In this document: positions 54,419 through 62,129 of the stretch, piece by piece
How positions within the stretch are numbered: position 1 is the stretch's first letter
Layout: every line of letters starts with the position of its first letter
DNA from: Prostheceraeus crozeri
Taxonomy: Eukaryota > Platyhelminthes > Polycladida > Euryleptidae
Length of the DNA stretch: 64,000 nucleotides
Assembly: GCA_907163375.1 (NCBI GenBank)
Contig: CAJQUW010015625.1
Location: 372,001 to 436,000 of the forward strand
Direction: 5' to 3'
Program-made: the position numbers and the translations under genes
The notes under the pieces: generated by a model
Told to the model about the DNA's origin: nothing
The model's database searches: none
The model's input: the letters and a program-made list of their open reading frames with translations, nothing else

Positions 54419-55695
54419 TAACGATTATACTGAAGAATCACGTCACGATACTTTGTAATTTCAATATTTGAATCGAAGACTGCATAAATTAATACATTGA
54501 TCGTCTCAGGTAGTGTTCTTTTGAACGTCAAATCCAAACGAATATTATGAGGCACGTTCGCTTGACGATAGGGTGCACTAATATCGCTGTCAGCAGTCAA
54601 ATCAAATGCATAAATGGTATATCCACTCTTAAACTCTTTCATAGTCAGTCCGTTGGTGTCATCCGTATTGTAAAAGCCAAAGACATCCATAAAATCAACA
54701 TAACTGCGCATAAATTGATCCGAAGCAAAATCTGGTTTGTAGGGTGGACCAGGATGACTCACACCATTTACACGTAAAGCAATTTCACTTAACTGATTGT
54801 GTTTAAAATTGAAAGGATTCTTCTTTATATTACCATTAAATGCATCATTTTCAACCATTGCCACCATGAGGAGCTTCGGTGCTTCCGATGGAAAGAGGCC
54901 ATCTTTCATGAAACTCTTTTGATCTTTCGGAATTGTAAAGGTGAGAAGCTTTGTATGCTGAATGGGGTAAATGGCATTTTGGCGGTTAAGACCTTCAGCA
55001 TGCCCTCTAATGACACTTGGATTCGGTACTACTCGACGAATGTAAAGTGCAATATCTTCCACATGAATTCTAAGATTGTCAACTTTAGCAAATGCATTCA
55101 GCGCAAATTCAGGCTTATTCAATGTCAGCTTGAGTCGCATGCTGGTATTACAGAGTAAAAACTTTGACTGTCTAAAGAAGTCTAAATTCAGCGGACCATA
55201 TAGCTGACATACTTTACTATCTTTAATCATAGCAGATCGCTTTACAAAGCCACTGTTTGTTTCAGCATCACATTTTCCTGCTTCATCTCTGTACCATCCC
55301 ATGGCTTCCATATGACTTTTTTGTGCTGCTGGATGAAACTGTGATACATGATTGAAATATGATTTATAGGGATAATCACTTTCACCACCTTCCACCTGCT
55401 GCTCTCCAATCGTTAGAGAAACATCGCGAAGTAATGTAGTCAATGGTAAATTGTTCAGTCCAACTTTATGTGTATCGTCAATAGCAGTTCCATCTGCTTG
55501 CTGAATTCTAAACCTCAAATCAACCATCGCATAACTCAAATCTATGTAGTCATCACTACCACCAGGAATAACAAATTCAATGGGGCCAGCATTCTCAGCT
55601 GTTCGAGGATGATAATCTACAATACTTGAACTAAGAATATCTGTCTGTATGGCTTGTTGATCAAACAAACAAAACCCGGAAGTTTTACACTCCAT
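54418..55695 (-). CDS. Major capsid protein candidate (F54H12.2-like)
   Basis: 425 residues. The N-terminus has PIEFVIPGGSDDYIDLSYAM; later come YPYKSYFNHVSQF, IRGHAEGLNRQNAIYPIQHTK, FPSEAPKLLMVAMVENDAFNG and GYTIYAFDLTAD. This is the family often named 'uncharacterized protein F54H12.2-like' in invertebrate genomes, all from Polintons. Length, beta-rich texture and its place next to the protease fit the double jelly-roll capsid protein, though I cannot confirm the fold by reading. The frame looks whole. It begins 2 bp after the preceding gene. Confidence 0.75.
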   Translation of the reverse strand: MECKTSGFCLFDQQAIQTDILSSSIVDYHPRTAENAGPIEFVIPGGSDDYIDLSYAMVDLRFRIQQADGTAIDDTHKVGLNNLPLTTLLRDVSLTIGEQQVEGGESDYPYKSYFNHVSQFHPAAQKSHMEAMGWYRDEAGKCDAETNSGFVKRSAMIKDSKVCQLYGPLNLDFFRQSKFLLCNTSMRLKLTLNKPEFALNAFAKVDNLRIHVEDIALYIRRVVPNPSVIRGHAEGLNRQNAIYPIQHTKLLTFTIPKDQKSFMKDGLFPSEAPKLLMVAMVENDAFNGNIKKNPFNFKHNQLSEIALRVNGVSHPGPPYKPDFASDQFMRSYVDFMDVFGFYNTDDTNGLTMKEFKSGYTIYAFDLTADSDISAPYRQANVPHNIRLDLTFKRTLPETINVLIYAVFDSNIEITKYRDVILQYNR

Positions 55696-55697
55696 GA

Positions 55698-56153
55698 TTA
55701 GAAGTTATGGCAGCGTCGTCGTTTAGCGCCTGATGAATGATTAGAGCCTCTGCGACGTTTGCGTGAATGCCTTTTGACTGAAGATCGCACCTTACCAGCT
55801 CCGCGATGTTTCCTCCTTCCTTTATTCATTCGTTTAGGCGATTTCTTTCCTTGAGTAACACCAGCAAAGGTCTGCTTCAATGTTTTTAAACCGCGTTCCT
55901 TCCCACGATTCAACAAACTGCTCTTAAAACTTCTACCTCTGGAAAGATCACTAGCAACATCACCAGGAAAGCCAACGGCATTACTTAAAACATTTCGTTT
56001 TAAAGATCTACCGACATTGGATATGAGAGGTGCTACAACAGATTTCAGTGCACCAAGTATGCTACCTCCACGTTGGCGGCGAGCGCCGCTGTAAATTTGT
56101 CCTCCACTACTTACATAGGAGGGTCGTGAATAAAATGAGGCAGTTGGATTCAT
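55698..56153 (-). CDS. Basic core/membrane-active virion protein (pVI/pX-like)
   Basis: 151 residues, very basic. The first 40 residues contain di-glycine sites (SSGGQ, QRGGS) that look like cleavage sites for the adenain-type protease. An amphipathic stretch follows (ILGALKSVVAPLISNVGRSL). The second half is Arg/Lys/Gly-rich (KRRRGSNHSSGAKRRR), like a DNA-condensing core protein. It stands directly before the capsid gene with a 2-bp gap. Assignment to a family is by pattern. Confidence 0.6.
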   Translation of the reverse strand: MNPTASFYSRPSYVSSGGQIYSGARRQRGGSILGALKSVVAPLISNVGRSLKRNVLSNAVGFPGDVASDLSRGRSFKSSLLNRGKERGLKTLKQTFAGVTQGKKSPKRMNKGRRKHRGAGKVRSSVKRHSRKRRRGSNHSSGAKRRRCHNF

Positions 56154-56194
56154 AGCTCAAACCCTAAACATTGTTAGTTACAACTTCGCATGAA

Positions 56195-57412
56195 TCACTG
56201 TTGATCACTTAGATGAAAGATATCGGCACGACGCATCCAAGAGTTCATACTTGAAGGATAACCAGTCCATTTAACAAGACACCATTCTTTACCTTGTCGT
56301 TTTTTACATCGAATGATTTTCTCTACCAAATATGTTTCACTTTCAGTGACTACCTCAATCTCATCGCGGTAAAAGCTACCCTCAATTTCTTCATTATCGT
56401 AATCTTTCAACTTGTAGGTGGTGGGAGAGTCTTTTTGATCAATCCTTGATACTGTAAATACCTCCTCTGTCCAATTCGGAAGGTACCCTTTAGCAAAAAC
56501 ACTCTTCACTTTTGAGATACGAACTTTATCACCAATTTTCACATCACTTTTCACATGAGTGCGTTTACGTTGGAATGATTCGCGCACTTTATCTACATTG
56601 TCAGCATTTACATCTACTGGTCTGAGTCCAATAGAACGATGGATAGAGTGATTGTAGGCATGGAGTGTATCTTGTAGAACCCTTGTCCAATTTTGTGTCA
56701 AGTTGGCAGTAAAATGTCGCCACAAGCGATTTTTTAATGTGCGATTAAAACGTTCAACGAGTGCAGCTTTATAGGCACTCTTTACACTAAACAACTCAAT
56801 GTCATGCCTCTCAAATAATCTTCTCACATGCTGATTTTCAAACTCTTTTCCTTGATCACTCTGAATTCATTTTGGAATGCGACCTTCTCGAAAAATTGTT
56901 TGGAATGCTTTTGCTACTCCTTTCCCTTCTTTAGCTTTTAAAGGTTGAGCCCACGCATAACGCGAGAAAATATCAATGACGGTTAAAATAAAATTATTGC
57001 CCGAGTTATGTTTTGAAATGGAGGCAACATCACACAAATCTGCTTGCCACTGTTCATCGATGTCATGAACAATATAATGGCGGGTGCGGTACTTCTTTTT
57101 CGCTTGTTTGTGGAGTGTATAGGTAGCCTGACCCTTTAACCATCGTTTCACTTGTGATTCTGGAAGACCACTGGCTTTTCATAATTTCTTGATAGATGCA
57201 AATCCTGCCGGATGTTTTACATCATAATAGATTGACTTCAAACGTTCAGTCGATGACGACTGACTCTTTTTCGTCCTTCTCATCTTTTTTTCTTGCCTTT
57301 CTACATTTACAACAACTGCAGCATTTAGCTTTAGCGGTTTTGCGATCGTGTTCACATTGCTTAGGGGTTTCATTGCGAGAGCTGGCGCAGCAAGTGCAAG
57401 TGACAACGACAT
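56195..57412 (-). pseudogene. Integrase gene region with C-terminal chromodomain, broken
   Basis: Minus-strand frames carry the parts of a Polinton DDE integrase: KSIYYDVKHPAGFASIKKL at the N-terminal side (57,179-57,412); catalytic Asp in QADLCD and in TVIDIFSRYAW (57,151-56,867); catalytic Glu in LVERFNRT (56,827-56,195); and a chromodomain with YLVEKI and WCLVKWTGYP near the C-terminus. The chromodomain would direct insertion to modified chromatin. The region is broken in a couple of places, so the copy is probably immobile by itself. LTR-element integrase is excluded by context and the KHPAGF pattern. Confidence 0.88.
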
Positions 57413-57458
57413 TCACCTCTGGCGGCTCATTACATGGCAAGCAACACATCTGCTTCAT
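57246..57458 (-). CDS. Small Cys-rich protein (70 aa)
   Basis: 70 residues with 13 cysteines (MCCLPC, CTCCAS, CCSCCKC), then a Lys/Glu tail. The ATG lies 1 bp after the stop of the gene before it, the spacing used elsewhere on this strand. It overlaps integrase sequence in another frame. It may be a metal-binding accessory protein or may only reflect the overlap; no family recognised. Confidence 0.35.
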   Translation of the reverse strand: MKQMCCLPCNEPPEVNVVVTCTCCASSRNETPKQCEHDRKTAKAKCCSCCKCRKARKKDEKDEKESVVID

Positions 57459-57459
57459 A

Positions 57460-58152
57460 TTAATAGTCTGAGAACATGTATTTCTTGGGAGGAGGTGTTT
57501 TGCGTTTTCCTTTTACTAGTTTTAGTGGTGGCGTAGATCTACGACGAGTTCTTCCTCTTGTTTGCTTATTGAGTGTGGGAGGGGATGTAGCAGGTGACGT
57601 CTTAAACCAATTTGTTGGCATTTTCATCGTCTGAAGCATTGGAGCAGTAGCCACTGTTGAATCAAGTTCTTTCAATGTCTCATTATTCAAAGCAAATTTT
57701 GGCACATTATGCTTTTTCAATAGTTTAAGAAAGTATGACCAACCAGGTGGAACATAGCCCTGACGGCACTTTCTACGTGTCGCATGCGGAATCAAGTCTT
57801 CATAACGTGAAGCATCAATCACTTTATTTTCATCTGTAATGATTTCTCCTCTATCATTTACATTGAGATGGGGTTCAATACTGTTGAAAAGAGATATGGC
57901 ATGTGCGCGAGATGCTAAAGGTGTAGCAGTCGATACCGAGTCACGCATCTTATTCTTCAAGCTTTTCAATTGCTCAACAGTTTCCGATTGTAATAATACA
58001 GCACGATGTGGATCTTTGATGTGAACATTTTGCTGATAATCTATTTCTTTCCTATACATTTGATTTGCAAGAGGTTGCTTTACTTGCTGCATGACAGTCA
58101 ATTGTACATATTCATCCTGAGGAATAACAATCATGCGAGAATAAGAACTCAT
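57460..58152 (-). CDS. Unknown Polinton protein, 230 aa, basic Pro-rich tail
   Basis: No known family. Residues 1-150 are helical-looking with Gln-rich parts; a conserved-looking block GYVPPGWSYFLKLLKKHNVPKF (shown in part: YVPPGWSYFLKLLKKH) follows; the C-terminal 60 residues are basic and Pro/Thr/Ser-rich (RGRTRRRST, KRKTPPPKK). Its ATG overlaps the ATPase stop (ATGA). A virion or scaffold role fits its place between ATPase and integrase. The AT-rich element has a protein of similar size beside its virion gene, but I see no clear similarity. Confidence 0.6.
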   Translation of the reverse strand: MSSYSRMIVIPQDEYVQLTVMQQVKQPLANQMYRKEIDYQQNVHIKDPHRAVLLQSETVEQLKSLKNKMRDSVSTATPLASRAHAISLFNSIEPHLNVNDRGEIITDENKVIDASRYEDLIPHATRRKCRQGYVPPGWSYFLKLLKKHNVPKFALNNETLKELDSTVATAPMLQTMKMPTNWFKTSPATSPPTLNKQTRGRTRRRSTPPLKLVKGKRKTPPPKKYMFSDY

Positions 58153-58814
58153 AGTTTGTAGATAATCATGGGAGTTTTCAAAATATCACTTTGAAATCTA
58201 AATTCTTCCGGACACTCTTGCGTAAAGTCAATGAATAAGTAACCGTGTGGTTTTTCAGTAGCTGCTTGAAAAATTTCAATTAAGGCTTTTGATCCTCTGG
58301 GTGCAACTTGTCGCGCTAAAATTTCAAATTGACTTTTATCTCGCGGATTCTTGAAAACAGCATAATAGTGTGTATTCAGGTTTCGTGTACGAGCTTCTTT
58401 TCCATCAGGAAACAAATTTTGTGTGATATAGATGATAAAGCACCTTTTATGATGTGCTGCGCGAGTGAACATATCTGTAACATCTTTTGAATTTTTACTT
58501 TCTTTTAATAAATCATCCAATACAACAACATCATTAGACTGAAGTTTATCCACTGCAATAATTCCTTCATGTCGAATAAAGTTGCGACTTTGCAATTCCT
58601 GAAACAGCGACGGTTGATAAATACCATAACACAAAATCACTCGATTGATAGGTTCCTTAAACAACTCTCTTCTTTTATCCAATAAATTCAGCGTGAAAAC
58701 AGTTTTACCTGCATGAGATGGACCTGATACAGTCAGAACTTTATCACATTGAAGTCTGAAATCCATTATAATACTTTGAGATTCAACATTTGCATAATTA
58801 ACGTCTAGAGCCAC
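58149..58814 (-). CDS. Packaging ATPase (A32-like, Polinton ATP)
   Basis: 221 residues. Walker A GPSHAGKT (residues 31-38), Walker B VVVLDDLL (96-103) and a sensor-like FIIYITQNLF (about 126-135) fit the A32/FtsK-HerA packaging ATPases of Polintons, virophages and large DNA viruses. It would drive DNA into the capsid. Length is normal and the frame is whole. It overlaps the preceding gene by 17 bp and the following one by 4 bp, so these three genes are probably on one transcript. Confidence 0.9.
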   Translation of the reverse strand: MALDVNYANVESQSIIMDFRLQCDKVLTVSGPSHAGKTVFTLNLLDKRRELFKEPINRVILCYGIYQPSLFQELQSRNFIRHEGIIAVDKLQSNDVVVLDDLLKESKNSKDVTDMFTRAAHHKRCFIIYITQNLFPDGKEARTRNLNTHYYAVFKNPRDKSQFEILARQVAPRGSKALIEIFQAATEKPHGYLFIDFTQECPEEFRFQSDILKTPMIIYKL

Positions 58815-59148
58815 AGATATTACCCAATACGTTGCCCACGATAGGAGCTAGCATCGGTAGTAACGCTGGAAGGAAACCGCCCTTTTGTGTTAGAGTTTCC
58901 CTCTTTCTTTGAAGGGTGACTTTAGGATTGGAGATGCAACGCAATTTCGTAGCATATCGCTTAAGTAACTTTCGTTGTTTTGGTGCTAATTTCTTCGTCC
59001 TCAACTTTCCGACATGAGAAATAATTTCACGAATGAATTTATCGTTAGCATGTCGTATAGCATTGTATCGCTGATTTGCTTTCATTCGTCGGAGAGTTTG
59101 AATGGCTGAAGAAAACTTTGAAGACTTTTGACTTTTACGTTTCGCCAT
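58798..59148 (-). CDS. Basic protein with GGF hydrophobic C-terminus (pX/mu-like)
   Basis: 116 residues. The first 85 are Arg/Lys-rich helices. KGGFLPALLPMLAPIVGNVL at residues 88-107 follows a QKGG site that resembles an adenain cleavage site. This 'basic body plus GG-hydrophobic tail' layout is common in Polintons next to the ATPase, and recalls adenovirus core protein precursors. A DNA-condensing or membrane-active role is inferred. Confidence 0.6.
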   Translation of the reverse strand: MAKRKSQKSSKFSSAIQTLRRMKANQRYNAIRHANDKFIREIISHVGKLRTKKLAPKQRKLLKRYATKLRCISNPKVTLQRKRETLTQKGGFLPALLPMLAPIVGNVLGNICGSRR

Positions 59149-59199
59149 TTTCCGTGTTAGTCTTTGCTAAAACCTATCTTTACCACATTTGCATAGGTA

Positions 59200-59532
59200 C
59201 TAACTATTGCGGCATAAGTGGCACTCGAAATGAGCAGTATCACAGTGGTTACATTTGCAAAGTTGAATGCAATTACGTATGAAACAGCGTTGACAAAAAG
59301 CATGCTTACATCTCTTGAAGATGCGCTTTTCATTTCTATCCTTTCGCTTACATACATCACAACACATAGTTTCACCGTTACTGGTAACGTCTATAGCAAG
59401 TCTTTTTGAAGATATGAATTTGCTAGCCTTTTCTAAATAATAGACGCATGTACAGAAGGAATATACTTCGAGAGTGAGCAGACATAGCTCGAAAACCAGT
59501 TGTGCTACAATCAAGTACCACTGCATTTTCAA
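59200..59532 (-). CDS. RING-like membrane protein (110 aa)
   Basis: A hydrophobic N-terminal helix (about 4-30) precedes a Cys/His cluster: CCDVC, RCKHAFCQRC, CIQLCKCNHC (about 57-96). The order C-x2-C, C-x-H, C-x2-C, C-x2-C is that of a RING finger, so a membrane-anchored ubiquitin ligase is possible. The real ATG is at 59,526, 2 bp past the preceding stop. Viral RING proteins with this layout often target host immune or membrane proteins; that is inference here. Confidence 0.55.
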   Translation of the reverse strand: MKMQWYLIVAQLVFELCLLTLEVYSFCTCVYYLEKASKFISSKRLAIDVTSNGETMCCDVCKRKDRNEKRIFKRCKHAFCQRCFIRNCIQLCKCNHCDTAHFECHLCRNS

Positions 59533-59939
59533 TTTTTCTTTATAGAAAGTTGAATGTGAATATCTGAAATCGCTTCAATCACTAGACTGCTGCCATGATG
59601 GTTAAATGCGTTAAGACGTTCAGCAATTTTTATCATATGTCTTTTAAAAAATTCTTCGGGGTGATCTACCACTTCCATTGAATAAGAAGCAAAATGGAAA
59701 GAGCGACTTTCCACCTCTTCCTTTCCAAAATGACTAAACTTAATTTTCGCAACTAATCGTGCCATGACAATGCTATCAGAGAATGTATTCATTAACTCTA
59801 GAAATAGAGTGCTAGCATCATCGACCACTGCTTCGATGTCGGTCTCATCTTTATGAAAATTTATCACATAATCTTGAACAGCTCCTTTTAAACTTTGCCT
59901 ATGAAAATGTAATGTTCCGCAGTCGTTTGAGAAAGACAT
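59529..59939 (-). CDS. Stand-alone copy of the PolB-upstream domain (136 aa)
   Basis: 136 residues. From about residue 60 on it parallels the domain after the zinc fingers at 45,689-46,474: VAKIKFSHFG against IKIDFQTGQ, SMEVVDHPEEF against ATEVVDCESW, LNAFNHHGSSLVIEAISDI against VDKFNQRDSALIFDGVDSA. So a domain normally fused upstream of PolB also exists as a free small protein. Its role is unknown. It is followed closely by the RING-like gene. Confidence 0.55.
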   Translation of the reverse strand: MSFSNDCGTLHFHRQSLKGAVQDYVINFHKDETDIEAVVDDASTLFLELMNTFSDSIVMARLVAKIKFSHFGKEEVESRSFHFASYSMEVVDHPEEFFKRHMIKIAERLNAFNHHGSSLVIEAISDIHIQLSIKKN

Positions 59940-60211
59940 GATCGCCCTTTATCTAACCCATCCATTGCATGAAAAAAACTCTTCTGATAGTAACATTTAT
60001 TGAATAACGGTAACAAGCATGCATTATAAATCAATGGTTTGAAACATATAAAATAGATACAGCTGGTAACTATCATACAGCGAGCAATGATGACCATACA
60101 GGACTTTGGCAGTGTTGAGGTAAGGAAAGAAGCATTGGTTATGAACGTAGCTACTACAACGAACAGACAAAATAGGATCAGACAAATCCTTAAAACGTTT
60201 CGTGACTTCAT
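59888..60211 (-). CDS. Small signal-peptide/membrane protein, doubtful
   Basis: An open frame of 107 residues starting MKSRNVLRICLILFCLFVVV, a good signal peptide or membrane anchor. A second hydrophobic stretch (IIARCMIVTSCIYFICF) follows. It overlaps the next gene by about 52 bp in another frame, and its C-terminal part lacks texture. It may be a short membrane protein. Confidence 0.3.
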   Translation of the reverse strand: MKSRNVLRICLILFCLFVVVATFITNASFLTSTLPKSCMVIIARCMIVTSCIYFICFKPLIYNACLLPLFNKCYYQKSFFHAMDGLDKGRSCLSQTTAEHYIFIGKV

Positions 60212-60519
60212 GGTAGTGTTGATTCACTCTACTATCCCAAGGTGGGAGCAAAATGTCATCAATAAGTCAATAAGTCAATAAGTCAATAAATGTTTATTTC
60301 CAAATACTTTGGGAAACATGGAAAAATATGGGGAACATGTGTGTGAACAAAAACATTCGTGTTTCAAACACAACTATTGAAACTCAGACATCAAAAGTAC
60401 ATTTCAAGCGTGCGGTCAATTTCAACAATAAAAGAATTCGTATTCAGGAAGGAGAGGAGAAAAATTTGCTTCTAAATGTCATTCAGTTTGTGTTCTCTGT
60501 AGTAGACTGTCGCAACTCT
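60212..60519. other. Intergenic stretch with 9-bp repeats and poly(A) signals
   Basis: A short tandem repeat AATAAGTCA (three and a half units, 60,261-60,290) leads into AATAAATGTTTATT, which is a poly(A)-type signal on both strands. No convincing gene; it separates the 59-kb cluster from the exonuclease-like gene. Confidence 0.5.
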
Positions 60520-60900
60520 TTAGCTTTTTTGAAGAAATTTAGCAATGCATTTAAGATTATTTGGAATATGCGTGTATTGTGATTGTATATGTGATTTGGA
60601 ATATCCATCATTAATTAGATTGGGAAATACTTTCCTCTCCTTACCAGGATTATTACAAAAGATGCGTATAACATTGAAAGCAGCTAACCATCGTTTAAAG
60701 TCAATAAGAAGAGGACTCTCACAAGAAAAGCCATAGTCTTGCAAATATTTCAGATTAAGTCCATGAATGTGTTTTCTCGCCCATTGATCAACATTGGGAT
60801 CGCAGTTGGCATGTTGATGATAGACACTAACAATCTGATATGTCCAATTGTTCATAGCAATAGCACTGAGCTCTTGTACAGGTTCACCCTCACAATCCAT
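60520..60900 (-). CDS. Possible RNase H-fold exonuclease-like protein (126 aa)
   Basis: 126 residues. The opening MDCEGEPVQELSAIAM resembles the first motif (D-x-E-G) of DEDD 3'-5' exonucleases, and DFKRWLAAFNVIRIFCNNPG could hold later parts. An acceptor-like TTTTAG 13 bp upstream of the ATG suggests that a leader exon exists. The match is one motif only, so the call is weak; it could be another small Polinton accessory protein. Confidence 0.35.
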   Translation of the reverse strand: MDCEGEPVQELSAIAMNNWTYQIVSVYHQHANCDPNVDQWARKHIHGLNLKYLQDYGFSCESPLLIDFKRWLAAFNVIRIFCNNPGKERKVFPNLINDGYSKSHIQSQYTHIPNNLKCIAKFLQKS

Positions 60901-61112
60901 AAAAATGATGATAGAAGCCTAAAACGGAAATTTACACATCTAAGGAAACGTTCTATAACATATTACAAAATGAAGAATTACATGGATGCTTTTCACGACA
61001 AAATACACAAATGATATGATGGCAACGAAGAATTAAAATGTATCTAATAAGACCACGTCTACGACACTCAAAGCGCATAAGCGAATTGTCATAGGGTAGA
61101 GTTAGGAAAGGA

Positions 61113-61727
61113 CTAGTAATTCTCCTTCTTTGATTTGCGTTTTGAGGCAGCATTCTTCTCCGACTTGCGCTTCGTACCACTGCTGTTGAGGATTTGATCA
61201 ATTATGTCATCCACGTTGGGTGGTTTTGGAATATATAGGATGGATTCCATATGCATGGAGAGCGAGGCTATTTTATTATCCTTGTGCCGACCATAATATA
61301 GCCCATTCACTTTGAAAAGGATATCCCAAGTACCTTCTCCGAGCTCGTCGCATCTGATGGGTGTTGAATGATCTCCCTCCTTCTTATAGTAAGTGCACCA
61401 ATGTGATACCGGTAGGCAAATTTGATTACCATCCCAAATCTTTCTATAGGGAGTATCCTTGTCATCTCTCGCCTTCCACTCTTGAGCAAGAGGAGTAGGA
61501 ATGTCCATATTTAATGTCACGTACTCCTCAATAATATCAAGTTGGTGGCGAATGTACGGACTCACGGGGATCAGTATGTAGTCCCCATACTGATTGTGCA
61601 TTATCTTGACATCCGTGGAAGGGAGCATTCCCGTTTGGAGTACTACGCTATGATCGTCATAACGCAAGACTTGTTTAAATTTACGCTGTAGCGGTGTAGG
61701 ATTATGTACCTTGGTTGTTTCTTCCAC
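61113..61727 (-). CDS. Unknown Polinton protein, 204 aa, possible DNA-binding
   Basis: 204 residues. Blocks that I associate with a recurring insect Polinton family are YGDYILIPVSPYIRHQLDII, KDTPYRKIWDG, LPVSHWCTYY and GLYYGRHKDNKIASLSM. The C-terminal 30 residues are a Lys/Arg/Ser tail (KRKSEKNAASKRKSKK), a nuclear signal or DNA-binding tail. A TATA box stands at 61,982-61,992 on the minus strand. Its place next to the right end, alone in its own promoter unit, would suit an early ssDNA- or end-binding protein; this is inference. Confidence 0.55.
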   Translation of the reverse strand: MEETTKVHNPTPLQRKFKQVLRYDDHSVVLQTGMLPSTDVKIMHNQYGDYILIPVSPYIRHQLDIIEEYVTLNMDIPTPLAQEWKARDDKDTPYRKIWDGNQICLPVSHWCTYYKKEGDHSTPIRCDELGEGTWDILFKVNGLYYGRHKDNKIASLSMHMESILYIPKPPNVDDIIDQILNSSGTKRKSEKNAASKRKSKKENY

Positions 61728-61949
61728 TGGCCTCAGTTGTAGATGATCTGATCGTAGCGAACCTTGTAACGTTTGATCGCCATTTTGTCCTACTAGTGCA
61801 GCAGATGGAGTAGATGCCTGAAAATGAAAAAGATTGTATTAAGTTTACGTTCAAGGGAGGAGAGGGAGGAAACTAGCGACTTACCATTTTAGTTGGATAA
61901 TAGAATAGAGAGAGAGAGAAAATGTGCGTCCGTCACTCGTGCGATTCAA

Positions 61950-61992
61950 CGATGGAATGATTCTCACTGTGGAAGGCTCGCTATTTATATAG
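61950..61992 (-). promoter_or_regulatory. Minus-strand TATA promoter at right end
   Basis: CTATATAAATAG (minus strand, 61,992-61,981) with a leader downstream. An ATG at 61,887-61,885 is followed at once by a donor-like GTAAGT, and an acceptor-like TTTTCAG ends at 61,818: an intron-like stretch of 67 bp. The same layout and the same length occur at 45,533-45,602. It fills the gap 61,728-62,110. Confidence 0.65.
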
Positions 61993-62129
61993 AAATGCTT
62001 GATTCTCATTGGATGATGATCCTCATTGGACAATAACATCAATTTGATTCCAAATCTGGCCTCCGTTTACCAATCCGAGCCTTCGTTCGCCCGCTGGAGC
62101 TGTTTCTTGGGAAATTCTAACTCTGTCGT

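Noticed and set aside
54547-55158. Plus-strand frames opposite the capsid gene
   Set aside because: Shadow frames of a well-supported minus-strand gene.
56195-57412. Integrase of a chromodomain LTR retrotransposon
   Set aside because: No reverse transcriptase, protease or LTRs nearby; the KHPAGF pattern, the neighbours and the 6-bp duplication fit a Polinton.
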